DNA of 64,000 bases from Deefgea tanakiae. GTDB taxonomy: Bacteria; Pseudomonadota; Gammaproteobacteria; Burkholderiales; Chitinibacteraceae. Both the position numbers and the translations under genes were made by a program. Location: positions 1,488,001 through 1,552,000 of the forward strand of contig NZ_CP081150.1 in assembly GCF_019665765.1 (NCBI RefSeq). The letters run 5' to 3'. The notes beneath the pieces were generated by a model that worked only from the letters and a program-made list of their open reading frames with translations, made no database searches and had not been told where the DNA came from. This document shows positions 1 through 9,913 of this stretch, piece after piece. Within the stretch, counting starts at the first letter, position 1, and each line of letters opens with the position of its first letter.

Positions 1-1
1 C

Positions 2-2221
2 GGTTTAAAGCCAGCCTTACTCGATACATGGGCTGATGCACTCGCCAGCAATGAACACGCTATTTTGTTGGCTTCGCCCTTATTCAAAGGTTTTGAATGG
101 CGTAGCGCTACCATTGCAGTTATCACCGAAGCCGATTTATACCCATCGGTCATTCAAAGTCGCGGTAAAAAACAACAAAAACGCAGCAATACCGATGCCA
201 TGCTGCGCGATCTATCCGAGCTCAAAATCGGCGATCCCGTCGTCCACGAAGCACACGGTATTGGCCGCTACATGGGCCTCACCTCGATGGATTTGGGCGA
301 TGGCGCGACTGAGTTATTGCTGATTGAATATTCTGGCAACGACAAACTCTACGTACCCGTAAGCCAATTGCACGTCATTTCGCGCTACTCAGGCGGAGCA
401 TCCGACACTGCACCGATGCACAAGCTGGGTTCTGGTTCGTGGGAAAAAACCAAGCGTAAAGCCGCCGAACAAGTTCGTGATACGGCCGCCGAGTTACTCA
501 ATTTGTACGCCCGCCGCGCAGCGCGCGAGGGTCATGCCTTCGAGTGGAATCCACACGACTACGAAGCCTTCGCCGCTGGCTTTGGCTTTGAAGAAACCGC
601 CGACCAAGCTGGTGCGATTGAAGCCGTCTTGGTCGATATGCGCATCAAACAACCGATGGATCGTTTGGTTTGCGGCGATGTGGGCTTTGGTAAAACCGAA
701 GTCGCACTGCGCGCCGCGTTTGCAGCCGTTGCCGGAGGCAAGCAAGTCGCGGTGCTGGTGCCAACCACACTATTAGCCGAACAACATTACCAAACCTTTG
801 CCGACCGTTTTGCCGATTGGCCGATTAAAATTGCGGAATTATCGCGCTTTAGATCCGGCAAAGAAACCAGTGCAGCAATTGCAGGTCTCGCAGATGGTAG
901 CGTCGATATCGTGATTGGCACGCACAAATTAGTGCAGCCGGATGTTGTATTCAAACAGCTCGGTTTGGTCATCATCGATGAAGAGCATCGTTTTGGTGTG
1001 CGCCAAAAAGAGCAACTCAAAGCACTTCGCGCGAATGTCGACGTACTGACGCTCACAGCAACGCCGATTCCACGTACTTTGGCGATGAGTCTGGAAGGTC
1101 TACGCGACTTTTCGGTAATAGCCACTGCACCGAACAAACGCCTTGCCGTAAAAACCTTTGTTGCCAAGTTCTCTGACGGCATTATTCGCGAAGCCGTACT
1201 GCGTGAACTCAAGCGCGGCGGGCAAGTTTTCTTCTTGCATAATGAAGTCGACACGATCGAAAACATGCGCGAAAAACTCGCTGCACTCTTGCCCGAAGCG
1301 CGCATCGGCGTCGCGCACGGCCAAATGCGTGGCCGCGAACTCGAACACGTGATGCGTGATTTTACGCAGCAGCGCTTTAATTTACTGCTCTGCTCGACAA
1401 TTATCGAAAACGGTATCGACATCCCGAACGCCAATACCATCTTGATGAATCGCGCTGATAAATTCGGCCTCGCCCAGTTACACCAAATGCGCGGCCGCGT
1501 TGGTCGATCGCACCATCAGGCCTACGCTTACCTGCTCGTTCCCGACCTAGAAGGCATTACTAAAGACGCAAAAAAACGCCTCGAAGCGATTCAACAAATG
1601 GAAGAACTCGGCTCCGGCTTCTACCTAGCAATGCATGACTTGGAAATCCGTGGTGCGGGTGAAGTGCTGGGCGATTCGCAGTCGGGTGAAATGCAGGAAA
1701 TCGGTTTCTCGTTGTACTCACAAATGCTCAAAGAAGCGGTCAAAGCACTTAAATCAGGCAAAGAACCCGATCTGTCACAACCACTGGGCGTTACCACAGA
1801 AATCAACCTGCATTCGCCAGCGCTGTTGCCAGAGGAATATTGCCCAGATATTAACGAGCGCTTGTCACTCTACAAACGCCTTGCCAGCGTCGACGAAAAA
1901 GACGAACTCAACGACATTCACCAAGAACTCGTCGATCGTTTTGGTTTACTGCCAGAGCCTGCCAAGGTACTGCTCGACTGCCACCGCTTACGGATGCTCG
2001 CCAAGCCTTTAGGGATTAGCAAAATTGATGCCGCCGATACGGCCATCATCGTGCATTTCGCGCAAAACACCGTCGTTGAGCCGATGAAAATCATCAGCCT
2101 GATTCAGAGCAAAAAACACTACAAACTACAAGGCCAAGACAAACTACGCATCGAAGGCGACTGGCCTTCCAGCGCACTGCGCGCGGCGCGGATTAACGAA
2201 TTACTCAGAGAGCTAATTTAA
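2..2221 (+). CDS. mfd: Transcription-repair coupling factor Mfd (5' truncated by window edge)
   Basis: ATP-dependent translocase that removes RNA polymerase stalled at DNA lesions and recruits UvrA. The frame is open from base 2, so the N-terminal UvrB-homology part lies outside; about 739 residues of a normally ~1150-residue protein are visible. Seen in order: the RNA polymerase-interaction (CarD-like) domain with DPVVHEAHGIGRY near base 230; Walker A GDVGFGKTE near 680; DEEH box near 980; TATPIPRT near 1060; the QMRGRVGRS motif near 1490; and the C-terminal TRCF domain with LLPEEYCPDINERL near 1825. The stop is one base before the next start codon, so the helicase downstream is probably co-transcribed. 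Confidence 0.97.
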   Translation, partial: GLKPALLDTWADALASNEHAILLASPLFKGFEWRSATIAVITEADLYPSVIQSRGKKQQKRSNTDAMLRDLSELKIGDPVVHEAHGIGRYMGLTSMDLGDGATELLLIEYSGNDKLYVPVSQLHVISRYSGGASDTAPMHKLGSGSWEKTKRKAAEQVRDTAAELLNLYARRAAREGHAFEWNPHDYEAFAAGFGFEETADQAGAIEAVLVDMRIKQPMDRLVCGDVGFGKTEVALRAAFAAVAGGKQVAVLVPTTLLAEQHYQTFADRFADWPIKIAELSRFRSGKETSAAIAGLADGSVDIVIGTHKLVQPDVVFKQLGLVIIDEEHRFGVRQKEQLKALRANVDVLTLTATPIPRTLAMSLEGLRDFSVIATAPNKRLAVKTFVAKFSDGIIREAVLRELKRGGQVFFLHNEVDTIENMREKLAALLPEARIGVAHGQMRGRELEHVMRDFTQQRFNLLLCSTIIENGIDIPNANTILMNRADKFGLAQLHQMRGRVGRSHHQAYAYLLVPDLEGITKDAKKRLEAIQQMEELGSGFYLAMHDLEIRGAGEVLGDSQSGEMQEIGFSLYSQMLKEAVKALKSGKEPDLSQPLGVTTEINLHSPALLPEEYCPDINERLSLYKRLASVDEKDELNDIHQELVDRFGLLPEPAKVLLDCHRLRMLAKPLGISKIDAADTAIIVHFAQNTVVEPMKIISLIQSKKHYKLQGQDKLRIEGDWPSSALRAARINELLRELI

Positions 2222-2222
2222 T

Positions 2223-5200
2223 ATGAGCAGTATTGGTTCGCATCCACTACCTAACAATGCATTCAAAGACATACCCAAAGAGTACTTTCCATTTCTTTGT
2301 GCATTTGCTGTTTACGGGCACGGTCTCGGCCAAACTCGGCTGATTGAATTACTTAAACGCCAACACGCCACATCGCCCTTCGTCAATAAAGTTGTACTGG
2401 ATGTTTTGTCCGTTAAAGCAATGCTGGGCAATTTGATGGTAGCAAAGCTCATTGACGCCGAAACCGTCGGTTTTGCACTCAAGCCCGAATTGCAATGGCC
2501 CTTATTGGATTTACTGGCCACTGAAGGCACGCTCAAAAGCTGGGTTCAAAACGCCCTACAAGTTAAACCCATGGTGCAATACTGGGAGAGCACTTCGCGG
2601 CAAAGTTATGCACAATTGTGCATCTACTCCGTGATGTTAAATGACGATCAAACACTGGCGAGCGATTTGCAATTATTTGCGTCGGGCAATCTGACCCACG
2701 TCGCACTCGAACAGCACCCAGTGCATTTCTTCTTTCAGAACGAATTAGGTCTGCATTTTTTAGAGCAAGCAGAGTCTGGAACGCAGGCCACTTTGCTCAG
2801 TCATTTCCTCTACTACGCAACACATTTACTCGCTCCGGCCTCCGCGCAATACGAATACGCACTAAAAAACATTTCAAAATTTTCCACTCCATTGTTTTTA
2901 CAAACGCTGGCATGGCAAGCGCAATTACGTGGCGATATGGCGACCTATGCCAAGCTAAATCAGCTCATTGACCCCAACTTCATTACTGGGGCGGATATGA
3001 CGATGCGGCTCGCTCGGGGCGACTACCAATCCATCGTCGAGCGTGGAGCGGCAGTCATTGCACACGAAAAACAGCAGACCAACAAGCGTAAAATCGCCAT
3101 CGATGGGCAAGTCGGCATCGTCTACAGCCTGGCCTTGCTCGGCACACGACAAGAGGCAGACCTCAAACTGCTCGTCACTCAATTTGAAGTCGCAAAAAAA
3201 GAGAAACTCAACGGTCTCTATGCCGACCATATCGACTGGGTGTACTACCTCGCGACAGGCCTCTCCTGCCAAAACAATTCACAAATGCCGATCTCTGCTA
3301 ACTATGGTGTCATTGGCTTGTTTGAGCTGATGATTTTATATTGGCGCGATTATCCATTCGATGCGAACTGGCGCACACAATGCGAAAAACTGCATCACGC
3401 TTGGCAAGAATATGAATGGGTCACGCAAGAAGTTGATGTATTTATGAGCAAGGCGTTTGGTGATGAATTATTGCACCCAAACTGGCATGCAGAACGTAAC
3501 CTAAAACCGCTGATTGATCTTTTCCCACGCGAAGAGGCATGGTCACGCGCCTTAACCGCTTTGAGTTTACTCAACGCAAAACCCAATGACATCAACACCA
3601 GCAGCATGCGCTTAGCTTGGTTTATCAATCTTTATCACGGCTCGGTGACGATTGAGCCCAAAGAGCAAAAAGTCAACGCAAAAGGCATCTGGAGCAAAGG
3701 CCGCGCCGTCGCGCTCAAACGCCTTAGCATTGGCAACGACCCAGCGCTAAGCTACCTCACCGAACAAGACACCCGCATCGTGAGGCATGCGCATGCAGAG
3801 CATAATTACTATGGCGAATCAGGCTATACCCTTAATCATGAAGCAGCACTGATTGATTTGTTGAGCCACCCGCACGTGTACTGGGCAGATTCGCCCGATG
3901 TACGCATCGACTTAGTTGCTGGCGAAATCGCTTTGCAGCTCAAAGAAATCAAAGGACAGATTTCGCTAAAGCTCAATCCAAGCATCACCGCCGGTGAAGA
4001 CGTGGTGTGGCGTAAAGAAACGCCAACGCGTTTGGTGGTCTACCGCATCAACCCCGACATTCGGCAAATTGCCGGCATTATCGGCGCAGGCTTGATGGTG
4101 CCGTCGGCAGCCAAACCGCAGTTAGTCGGTGCGATAACGTCGATTGCACCTCATATTGCGATTCATTCCGACCTGCCTGAATTAGCAGCGCATATCGATG
4201 CGATTCCTGCTAACGCGATGATTTATGCTCACTTGCTGCCGCTTAACGAAGGCCTGCGCTTACAATTTCTGGTGCGCCCTTTACAGGATGGCGGCTGGTT
4301 TGTGCCAGGGAAAGGCACGGCAAATATCTTGGGCGAAATCGATGGCAAAACCGTCCAAGCTGAACGTGATTTAAAAACAGAGAAAGCAAACCTCAGCTAC
4401 ATCATCAACTACTGCACCGCGCTCGCCAATAGTGAGAGCGACGGCCAAGAATGGCAAATCGATGCGCCGGATGATTGCCTTGAGCTCTTAATGCAACTGC
4501 GTCGATTGCCCGCCGAGCAAATCGAACTCGTCTGGCCAGAAGGCGAACGCTTCCGCCTCAAAGCGACCAAGTCGCTCGCCAATATGAAACTCGGCTTGAA
4601 GCAACAAGGCGATTGGTTTGTCGTCAACGGCGAAGTCAAACTTGATGACGGCAAAGTGCTACAACTGCGCCAACTGCTTGAATTACTCGACGCCTCGCCA
4701 GGCCGTTTCTTAAAACTCGGCGACAATGATTATTTGGCGCTCACTGATTCATTTAGAAAACGCCTAGAGGAACTCTACGCCGTCGCTGAACCAAGCGGCA
4801 AAGACGGCTTTAAAGTCAATCTACTCGCCAGCGGCGCATTACTAGAACTTGCGAACGAAGTGGGCGAACTCGAAGCAGATGCAGCTTGGCGTAATCACAT
4901 CGCCAAACTCGACAGCCTCGCTCAGCATCAGCCGAAAATCCCATCAACGCTACAAGCCACTTTACGGGAGTACCAGCAAGACGGCTTCCAATGGCTATCG
5001 CGCCTTGCACACTGGGGTGTGGGGGCCTGCTTAGCCGACGATATGGGTCTTGGCAAAACGGTTCAGACTTTGGCATTGATGCTGGAGCGTGCACCGAAAG
5101 GTCCTTGCTTAGTCGTCGCACCTACGTCGGTAGCCTTGAACTGGGAAGCTGAAACACGCAAGTTTGCGCCAACTCTGAAAATCCAAGCCTACGGTCAAAA

Positions 5201-6320
5201 TCGCAAACTCGATGAACTTGGTGCATTTGATGTGATTGTCACCAGCTACGGCCTACTGCAACAAGATGCCGAGCAATTTGCGGCCGTGCACTGGCACACC
5301 GTCGTACTCGATGAAGCCCAAGCGATTAAAAATGCGACCACCAAACGCAGCCAAGCGGCGATGGCGTTGCAAGCCGATTTTCGGATGATCGCCACCGGCA
5401 CACCGATGGAAAATCATTTGGGCGAGCTGTGGAATTTATTCCGCTTCATCAATCCGGCGCTGCTAGGCTCGAAAGAAAAATTCACCGCCCGCTACGCCAA
5501 TCCGATTGAAGGTGGCGACAAGGCAGCTCGGCAAGCGCTAAAAAAAATCATTCAGCCCTTCATGCTGCGACGAACCAAAACGCAAGTGCTCGAAGAATTA
5601 CCCGCTCGCACCGAAATCACTCTACGCGTGCCATTAACTTCCGATGAAATGCATTTGTATGAGGCGCTCCGCCAACAGGCGGTTGAACGGCTTGACAGCA
5701 TTGACGAAGCCGCAAAAAAACCGATGCAAGTATTGGCCGAAATCACCAAACTACGCCGCTTTTGCTGCAATCCCAAATTGGTAATGAAAGACAGTCAACT
5801 CACCGGCAGCAAACTCACTGCGTTTACCGAAATCACCACTGAATTGCTCGAAAACAAGCATAAAGCCTTGGTGTTTAGTCAGTTTGTCGATCATTTGGCG
5901 ATTGTGCGTGAATGGCTCGATGCGCAAGGCATTAGCTACCAATATCTGGATGGCAGTACGCCGCCCAAAAAACGACTTGAAGCGGTCAACGCCTTTCAAG
6001 CGGGAACGGGTGATATTTTCTTGATCAGCTTAAAAGCAGGTGGCTCAGGGCTGAACCTCACCGCGGCCGATTATGTGATTCATCTTGACCCTTGGTGGAA
6101 CCCTGCGGTCGAAGATCAAGCGTCCGATCGTGCGCATCGCATGGGGCAGCAACGTCCAGTGACCATCTACCGCCTCGTCGCGGAAGGCACGATTGAAGAG
6201 CAAATCGTCGCGCTGCATCACAATAAACGCGACTTAGCTGATAGCCTGCTCGAAGGCAGCGATAGTAGCGGCAAGCTCAATGCGGATGCCTTGCTCGAAC
6301 TTCTCAAAACGGCAGCTTAA
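2223..6320 (+). CDS. Large SNF2-family DEAD/DEAH-box helicase
   Basis: A 1365-residue protein. The C-terminal third is a complete SNF2/Swi2 motor: Walker A DDMGLGKTVQ near residue 940, DEAQAIKN near 1030, TGTPMENHLGELWNLF after it, and helicase C-terminal motifs LKAGGSGLNLT near 1270 and DRAHRMGQQRPVTIYRL near 1310. The first ~900 residues match nothing I can name; they look alpha-helical at first and then beta-rich. No zinc-binding Cys/His cluster was seen there, so no SWIM finger is supported. SNF2 proteins use ATP to move along double-stranded DNA and remodel protein-DNA complexes; the substrate here is unknown. The ATG follows the mfd stop after one base, and the stop overlaps the next start, so translational coupling is likely. 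Confidence 0.9.
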   Translation: MSSIGSHPLPNNAFKDIPKEYFPFLCAFAVYGHGLGQTRLIELLKRQHATSPFVNKVVLDVLSVKAMLGNLMVAKLIDAETVGFALKPELQWPLLDLLATEGTLKSWVQNALQVKPMVQYWESTSRQSYAQLCIYSVMLNDDQTLASDLQLFASGNLTHVALEQHPVHFFFQNELGLHFLEQAESGTQATLLSHFLYYATHLLAPASAQYEYALKNISKFSTPLFLQTLAWQAQLRGDMATYAKLNQLIDPNFITGADMTMRLARGDYQSIVERGAAVIAHEKQQTNKRKIAIDGQVGIVYSLALLGTRQEADLKLLVTQFEVAKKEKLNGLYADHIDWVYYLATGLSCQNNSQMPISANYGVIGLFELMILYWRDYPFDANWRTQCEKLHHAWQEYEWVTQEVDVFMSKAFGDELLHPNWHAERNLKPLIDLFPREEAWSRALTALSLLNAKPNDINTSSMRLAWFINLYHGSVTIEPKEQKVNAKGIWSKGRAVALKRLSIGNDPALSYLTEQDTRIVRHAHAEHNYYGESGYTLNHEAALIDLLSHPHVYWADSPDVRIDLVAGEIALQLKEIKGQISLKLNPSITAGEDVVWRKETPTRLVVYRINPDIRQIAGIIGAGLMVPSAAKPQLVGAITSIAPHIAIHSDLPELAAHIDAIPANAMIYAHLLPLNEGLRLQFLVRPLQDGGWFVPGKGTANILGEIDGKTVQAERDLKTEKANLSYIINYCTALANSESDGQEWQIDAPDDCLELLMQLRRLPAEQIELVWPEGERFRLKATKSLANMKLGLKQQGDWFVVNGEVKLDDGKVLQLRQLLELLDASPGRFLKLGDNDYLALTDSFRKRLEELYAVAEPSGKDGFKVNLLASGALLELANEVGELEADAAWRNHIAKLDSLAQHQPKIPSTLQATLREYQQDGFQWLSRLAHWGVGACLADDMGLGKTVQTLALMLERAPKGPCLVVAPTSVALNWEAETRKFAPTLKIQAYGQNRKLDELGAFDVIVTSYGLLQQDAEQFAAVHWHTVVLDEAQAIKNATTKRSQAAMALQADFRMIATGTPMENHLGELWNLFRFINPALLGSKEKFTARYANPIEGGDKAARQALKKIIQPFMLRRTKTQVLEELPARTEITLRVPLTSDEMHLYEALRQQAVERLDSIDEAAKKPMQVLAEITKLRRFCCNPKLVMKDSQLTGSKLTAFTEITTELLENKHKALVFSQFVDHLAIVREWLDAQGISYQYLDGSTPPKKRLEAVNAFQAGTGDIFLISLKAGGSGLNLTAADYVIHLDPWWNPAVEDQASDRAHRMGQQRPVTIYRLVAEGTIEEQIVALHHNKRDLADSLLEGSDSSGKLNADALLELLKTAA

Positions 6321-6784
6321 TGATGAAGAAAACACTGACCTTTCGTCCTGCCAACGCCGAAGATGCCGAAGCGATAGCGGAACTGATTCGCCAATCCATT
6401 ACGGAGCTATGCGATTTAGACCATCAACATAATGAGGCTGAGCTAGCTGATTGGCTCACCGACATCAATACAGAAGCGATTACAGACTGCACTGAAAACA
6501 GTTCAGTACAATATCTGGCCTTACTCGGTAAAAAACGCGTGGGGTTTGCGTCGATGAATTGGCAAGGTGAAATTGTGCATCTCTATGTTGCCCCCAAACA
6601 GACTCAGAACGGGATAGCCACCGCCCTGCTTGCTGCGCTGGAATTGGCAGCCCGCGAACATGGCTTCAACCCTATAATGGTGGCAACAACGCACAGCGCA
6701 CGTGGATTTTTCCGTACGCGCGGCTTTATCCCGACTCGCCCCGATTACGCCGAGTGGTTAGAAAAACCACTTCAGCAGCATTAA
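6320..6784 (+). CDS. GNAT-family N-acetyltransferase
   Basis: A 154-residue single-domain protein of usual GNAT length. The acetyl-CoA-binding region is visible as [20 protein letters not shown] (the Q/R-x-x-G-x-A/G motif, with the beta4 strand IVHLYV before it). The typical C-terminal [10 protein letters not shown] motif follows. Acetyl transfer from acetyl-CoA to an amine is the family reaction; substrate is not predictable. The ATG overlaps the stop of the SNF2 helicase (taATGATG), with a second ATG one codon on, so either could be used. It is the third gene of a run starting at or before mfd. Confidence 0.88.
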   Translation: MMKKTLTFRPANAEDAEAIAELIRQSITELCDLDHQHNEAELADWLTDINTEAITDCTENSSVQYLALLGKKRVGFASMNWQGEIVHLYVAPKQTQNGIATALLAALELAAREHGFNPIMVATTHSARGFFRTRGFIPTRPDYAEWLEKPLQQH

Positions 6785-6803
6785 TTTACTCCTTGGAAAG
6801 ACC

Positions 6804-7541
6804 ATGAGCACAAAACTACTGACCGATGCACAACTCGAACAACTCGACGCTTTTTTAATGTCGCCCCGCACCCCCGCCGAAACCATGGACATCGAAATGC
6901 TCGATGGTTTTTTGGTGGCGCTTGCAGTTGGCCCTGAAGAAGTGCCAGAAGAGGAATGGCTGCCTGCGATTTTCGCCGGCACCCCACCAGAATTTGACGA
7001 CCACGCAGAAGCTGACGAAATTTTCGGACTGATTCGCCAACATGCAGCCAGCATTAAAGCCGCATTCTCAGTGAATCGTCGTGACAATCCGGGCGAAAAC
7101 CCATTGTATGTACCGGTGATCTTGTCTGACGAAGAACAAGATGAAAACTGGCAAGAAACCTCAGGCGTTTATTGGGCCTCAGGCTTTTTTGCCGGTATTG
7201 AAGCGCGCTCAGCAGCTTGGGATGCATTGCTCGAAGCTAATGAAGAGCTCGATACTGCAGTAGAAAATGTACTTGCTTTAGCGGCCGCAGCCGAAGGTGA
7301 TTTAGCCGATACCAGCCCAAGCGATGAAGTGGGTGCTGAGCCAGTTAAATTACTCAACACCAAAGAGCGCCAAGAACGTGTTGCTGAATTACCTTGGCAC
7401 GTCGAAGACATTATGTACTTTGTACTCGAAGAAAAATTCGGCAAAGTCGAGCAAGTCGTTCGTGAAGAGCCAAAAATCGGCCGTAATGACCCGTGTCACT
7501 GTGGCTCGGGCAAAAAATTCAAGAAGTGCCACGGAGCTTAA
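6804..7541 (+). CDS. UPF0149/YecA-family protein with C-terminal SEC-C zinc motif
   Basis: A 245-residue protein. The N-terminal ~190 residues match the UPF0149 (YecA/YgfB) helical fold: [16 protein letters not shown] and the [13 protein letters not shown] motif near residues 13-45, and [12 protein letters not shown] near 120. The last 20 residues are a SEC-C zinc motif ([19 protein letters not shown]), with C-x-C then C-H ligands like the SecA tail. SEC-C motifs bind zinc and often mediate contact with SecB or ribosomes; the role here is unknown. A GGAAAG ribosome-binding site precedes the ATG. It lies 19 bases after the acetyltransferase. Confidence 0.9.
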   Translation: MSTKLLTDAQLEQLDAFLMSPRTPAETMDIEMLDGFLVALAVGPEEVPEEEWLPAIFAGTPPEFDDHAEADEIFGLIRQHAASIKAAFSVNRRDNPGENPLYVPVILSDEEQDENWQETSGVYWASGFFAGIEARSAAWDALLEANEELDTAVENVLALAAAAEGDLADTSPSDEVGAEPVKLLNTKERQERVAELPWHVEDIMYFVLEEKFGKVEQVVREEPKIGRNDPCHCGSGKKFKKCHGA

Positions 7542-7544
7542 TGC

Positions 7545-8564
7545 GTGCCTGATTGGCTCTTGATACTGCGGCCCAGTGGCGGCTCCTTTCATCGTTCACG
7601 TATGTTGCTGGGCGCACTGGCTTTTGGATTGCCAATGGGGTATCAAGTCTTTCATCAGCAGCATCTCGCCGCAGGTATGATGGGTTTTGCCATATTGGCC
7701 ACCATTATGATGGATATGGGGGGTAGTCGTCGGCAGCGACTAGGTAGCATGCTGTTTGGCAATATACTCATCATTACTGCGGCTAGCATTAGCTTAAGTA
7801 TCAACGCTAATTTATTGCTTTGGTTTGCCGGCATTATCTTACTGGTCACCTTGATTGGCGCCAGCTTAAGTGCGGGATTTGCACTGGACTTACTACTGCG
7901 AATGGTCGCCTCAGCGTATTTAGTGGGCTATCCAGGCAGTGTAATTTCAGGCTCAATCTTGCCGTATTATCTAAGTGGCGCGGTAATGACGATCGTGCTG
8001 GCGCTGTGTGTTGCTCCCCGCATCAACAACCCAATCAGTCTAAAAGTGCCGCCACATTGGCACAACGATTATCAGCAGCTTCGCCAAGGTCAATTTGCTG
8101 GCGCTACATTTGGACTATTGCTGGCAATTGCTTGTGCTTTAAGCTTTTTCTTCGCGCAAAAATTGCACTTTACTGCGCCAAATGTGGCGGCAATTTGTAC
8201 TTTGATGGTATTTAGACCAGAACCCAAACGTACTTCTTCAACGATTTGGCAAAGGCTAATGGGTGTTCTACTGGCCTCACTGATTGCATGGGCGTTTGTA
8301 TTTGAGATTCAATCTTATTGGGCCTTGGTCGCACTGGCTGCCATCACTGGCGCTTTAGTGCCGATCGCTTTTGCTAATGGGCTGATGTATGTCGCTGCCG
8401 TGACGACATTTTTGATTTATTTAATTTTAGCTTTACTGGGAATCCAAGGGCATGCTGCCGAGATTTCTGCCGAGAATCGAATTTTTGAAACATTATTAGG
8501 CGCAGCGATTGCGATTATTTTTGCGATGATCTTTCGCAGTTTAAAACCAGAAACAGGACCTTAG
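7545..8564 (+). CDS. FUSC/DUF2955-like multi-spanning inner-membrane protein
   Basis: A 339-residue very hydrophobic protein with about ten predicted membrane spans in two blocks (roughly residues 20-155 and 185-325). These are separated by a short polar stretch at the PRINNPISLKVPPHWHNDY segment, as in aromatic-acid exporter/FUSC-like proteins. Such proteins are proposed exporters of aromatic or toxic compounds; no substrate can be read. The start is a GTG three bases after the UPF0149 stop. An in-frame ATG at 7602 is an alternative giving a shorter N terminus. It is followed by serB after five bases, consistent with one transcript. Confidence 0.75.
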   Translation: MPDWLLILRPSGGSFHRSRMLLGALAFGLPMGYQVFHQQHLAAGMMGFAILATIMMDMGGSRRQRLGSMLFGNILIITAASISLSINANLLLWFAGIILLVTLIGASLSAGFALDLLLRMVASAYLVGYPGSVISGSILPYYLSGAVMTIVLALCVAPRINNPISLKVPPHWHNDYQQLRQGQFAGATFGLLLAIACALSFFFAQKLHFTAPNVAAICTLMVFRPEPKRTSSTIWQRLMGVLLASLIAWAFVFEIQSYWALVALAAITGALVPIAFANGLMYVAAVTTFLIYLILALLGIQGHAAEISAENRIFETLLGAAIAIIFAMIFRSLKPETGP

Positions 8565-8569
8565 TCATC

Positions 8570-9409
8570 ATGTACCGTTTAGTTATCCAAGCACCTGAAG
8601 TAGCGACGCAGAATTTAAAGCAATTAGCGCGCTTGTCTGGAGCTCACACCATCGAAGCGATCAACACCCAAGCCTTTAAATTGCACGGTGCTGAAATCGA
8701 AAATGACGAAGCGGTGGCTGATTTTTGCGAATCAAATCAATATGACTACGCGTTTATTCCAGAAGATCATAGCGTGCGTGATATTGGTTTAGTCGTGATG
8801 GATATGGACTCAACGCTCATCACCATCGAGTGCATCGATGAAATTGCCGACATGTGCAATCTCAAGCCACAAGTGGCGGCGATTACGGCAGCGGCGATGC
8901 GTGGCGAACTCGATTTTAATGAAAGCCTAACTCAGCGCGTGGCTCTTCTCGCTGGATTAGATGAAGCCGCCCTAGAGCGTGTGTATATCGAACGCCTGCA
9001 ATTGATGGCCGGCGCCGAAACGATGCTTAAAGGCTTTCATGCTGCAGGAGCGCAAACATTATTGATTTCAGGTGGATTTACCTTTTTTACCGAAAAACTT
9101 AAAGTCAAACTGGGCCTTACCCGTGCGATCGCCAATGTGCTCGAAGTTGAAAACGGCAAACTCACCGGCCGTGTGATTGGCGACATCGTCAATGCCGAAC
9201 GTAAACGCACCGAACTCATCAAGATGCGCGATGAACTTGGTTTGCGCGCCGATCAAGTGGTCGCAATGGGCGATGGCGCGAATGATTTGCCGATGCTCCA
9301 CGCCGCTGGATTTGGTGTGGCTTGTCACGCAAAGCCCAAAGTCCAGCTTGAGGCACCGTTCAAAATTAACTTTGTAGGCCTCGACGGCGTATTGAACTAC
9401 TTTAAATAA
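8570..9409 (+). CDS. serB: Phosphoserine phosphatase SerB
   Basis: Catalyses the last step of serine biosynthesis, O-phosphoserine to serine, in the cytoplasm. The 279-residue protein has an N-terminal ACT-like domain (about residues 1-70) and a HAD-superfamily phosphatase domain. HAD motif I is DMDSTLITIE near residue 81, with the nucleophile Asp first. Motif II is LLISGGFTFF near 165. Motif III/IV is MGDGANDLPML near 235. The CHAKP segment near the end is typical of SerB. It closes the run of + strand genes and is followed by a strong hairpin terminator. Confidence 0.96.
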   Translation: MYRLVIQAPEVATQNLKQLARLSGAHTIEAINTQAFKLHGAEIENDEAVADFCESNQYDYAFIPEDHSVRDIGLVVMDMDSTLITIECIDEIADMCNLKPQVAAITAAAMRGELDFNESLTQRVALLAGLDEAALERVYIERLQLMAGAETMLKGFHAAGAQTLLISGGFTFFTEKLKVKLGLTRAIANVLEVENGKLTGRVIGDIVNAERKRTELIKMRDELGLRADQVVAMGDGANDLPMLHAAGFGVACHAKPKVQLEAPFKINFVGLDGVLNYFK

Positions 9410-9485
9410 AATGATGTATTGTCCTGTAGCCGATTAGCAATAAAGTCTACAACGCAATACATGCTAGATAAAATCACAATAGCCC

Positions 9486-9524
9486 TACCTAAATCAAAAC
9501 ATTGAAATGATTTGGGTATTTTTT
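9486..9524 (+). terminator. Rho-independent terminator after serB
   Basis: An 11-bp stem (TACCTAAATCA with TGATTTGGGTA, one G-U pair) with an 11-base loop is followed directly by six T residues. It ends the serB transcript and isolates the bufA operon that starts 90 bases downstream. Confidence 0.8.
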
Positions 9525-9552
9525 ATCTCAATTGTGTAATAACGTTGAGCAA

Positions 9553-9572
9553 GACACGACTACTGTAGTGTC
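9553..9572. promoter_or_regulatory. Imperfect palindrome upstream of bufA (possible operator)
   Basis: GACAC and GTGTC arms sit 10 bases apart, with further symmetric AC/GT pairs inside, and are centred about 52 bases before the bufA ATG. The position suits an operator or core promoter overlap. No convincing sigma-70 hexamer pair was found around it (a TTGAGC at 9545-9550 has no well-spaced -10), so an alternative sigma factor is possible. This is inference from symmetry only. Confidence 0.3.
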
Positions 9573-9614
9573 GATACAGACAGGGCACTGCCCACAATCC
9601 ACTGGAGAATCAAA

Positions 9615-9863
9615 ATGAGCAATAAATCAATCATGCTAGCCTCTGCAATGGTCGCTGTTTTGGCTGCAGCAGCACAACCTGTATTAGCTGCTGATGCAGC
9701 AAAAGAAAAATGCTATGGCATCGCTAAAGCATCCGCTAATGACTGCGCAGCCAATGGACATTCGTGCGCAGGTCAAGCCAGCAAAGATATGGATCCAAAA
9801 GAATGGAAATATGTTGCCAAAGGCACTTGTGTTGATATGAAAGGCACACTCAAAGCAATGTAA
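9615..9863 (+). CDS. bufA: BufA-type bufferin precursor (DUF2282), RiPP metallophore
   Basis: An 82-residue precursor with a clear signal peptide (residues 1-25, cut near VLA-AD). A short core holds four cysteines at residues 33, 44, 51 and 72 in the contexts EKCYGIAKA, NDCAANGHSCAGQ and KGTC. This pattern is that of the DUF2282 family. Bufferins are ribosomal peptides whose cysteines are oxidatively converted to thiooxazole-type heterocycles by an MNIO enzyme and which bind copper in the periplasm. The next two genes encode that enzyme and its partner. A GGAGA ribosome-binding site lies seven bases before the ATG. Which cysteines are modified is not visible; the central pair is my guess from the family. 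Confidence 0.9.
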   Translation: MSNKSIMLASAMVAVLAAAAQPVLAADAAKEKCYGIAKASANDCAANGHSCAGQASKDMDPKEWKYVAKGTCVDMKGTLKAM

Positions 9864-9913
9864 TCGCTTCACGGGCACTGCACAGTCGTGGTGCCCAAAC
9901 CTCAAGACTCAAC

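Noticed and set aside
787-1440. Long antisense ORF inside mfd
   Set aside because: It lies wholly within the recognised mfd coding frame and has no family motif or ribosome-binding site; it is a codon-bias shadow.
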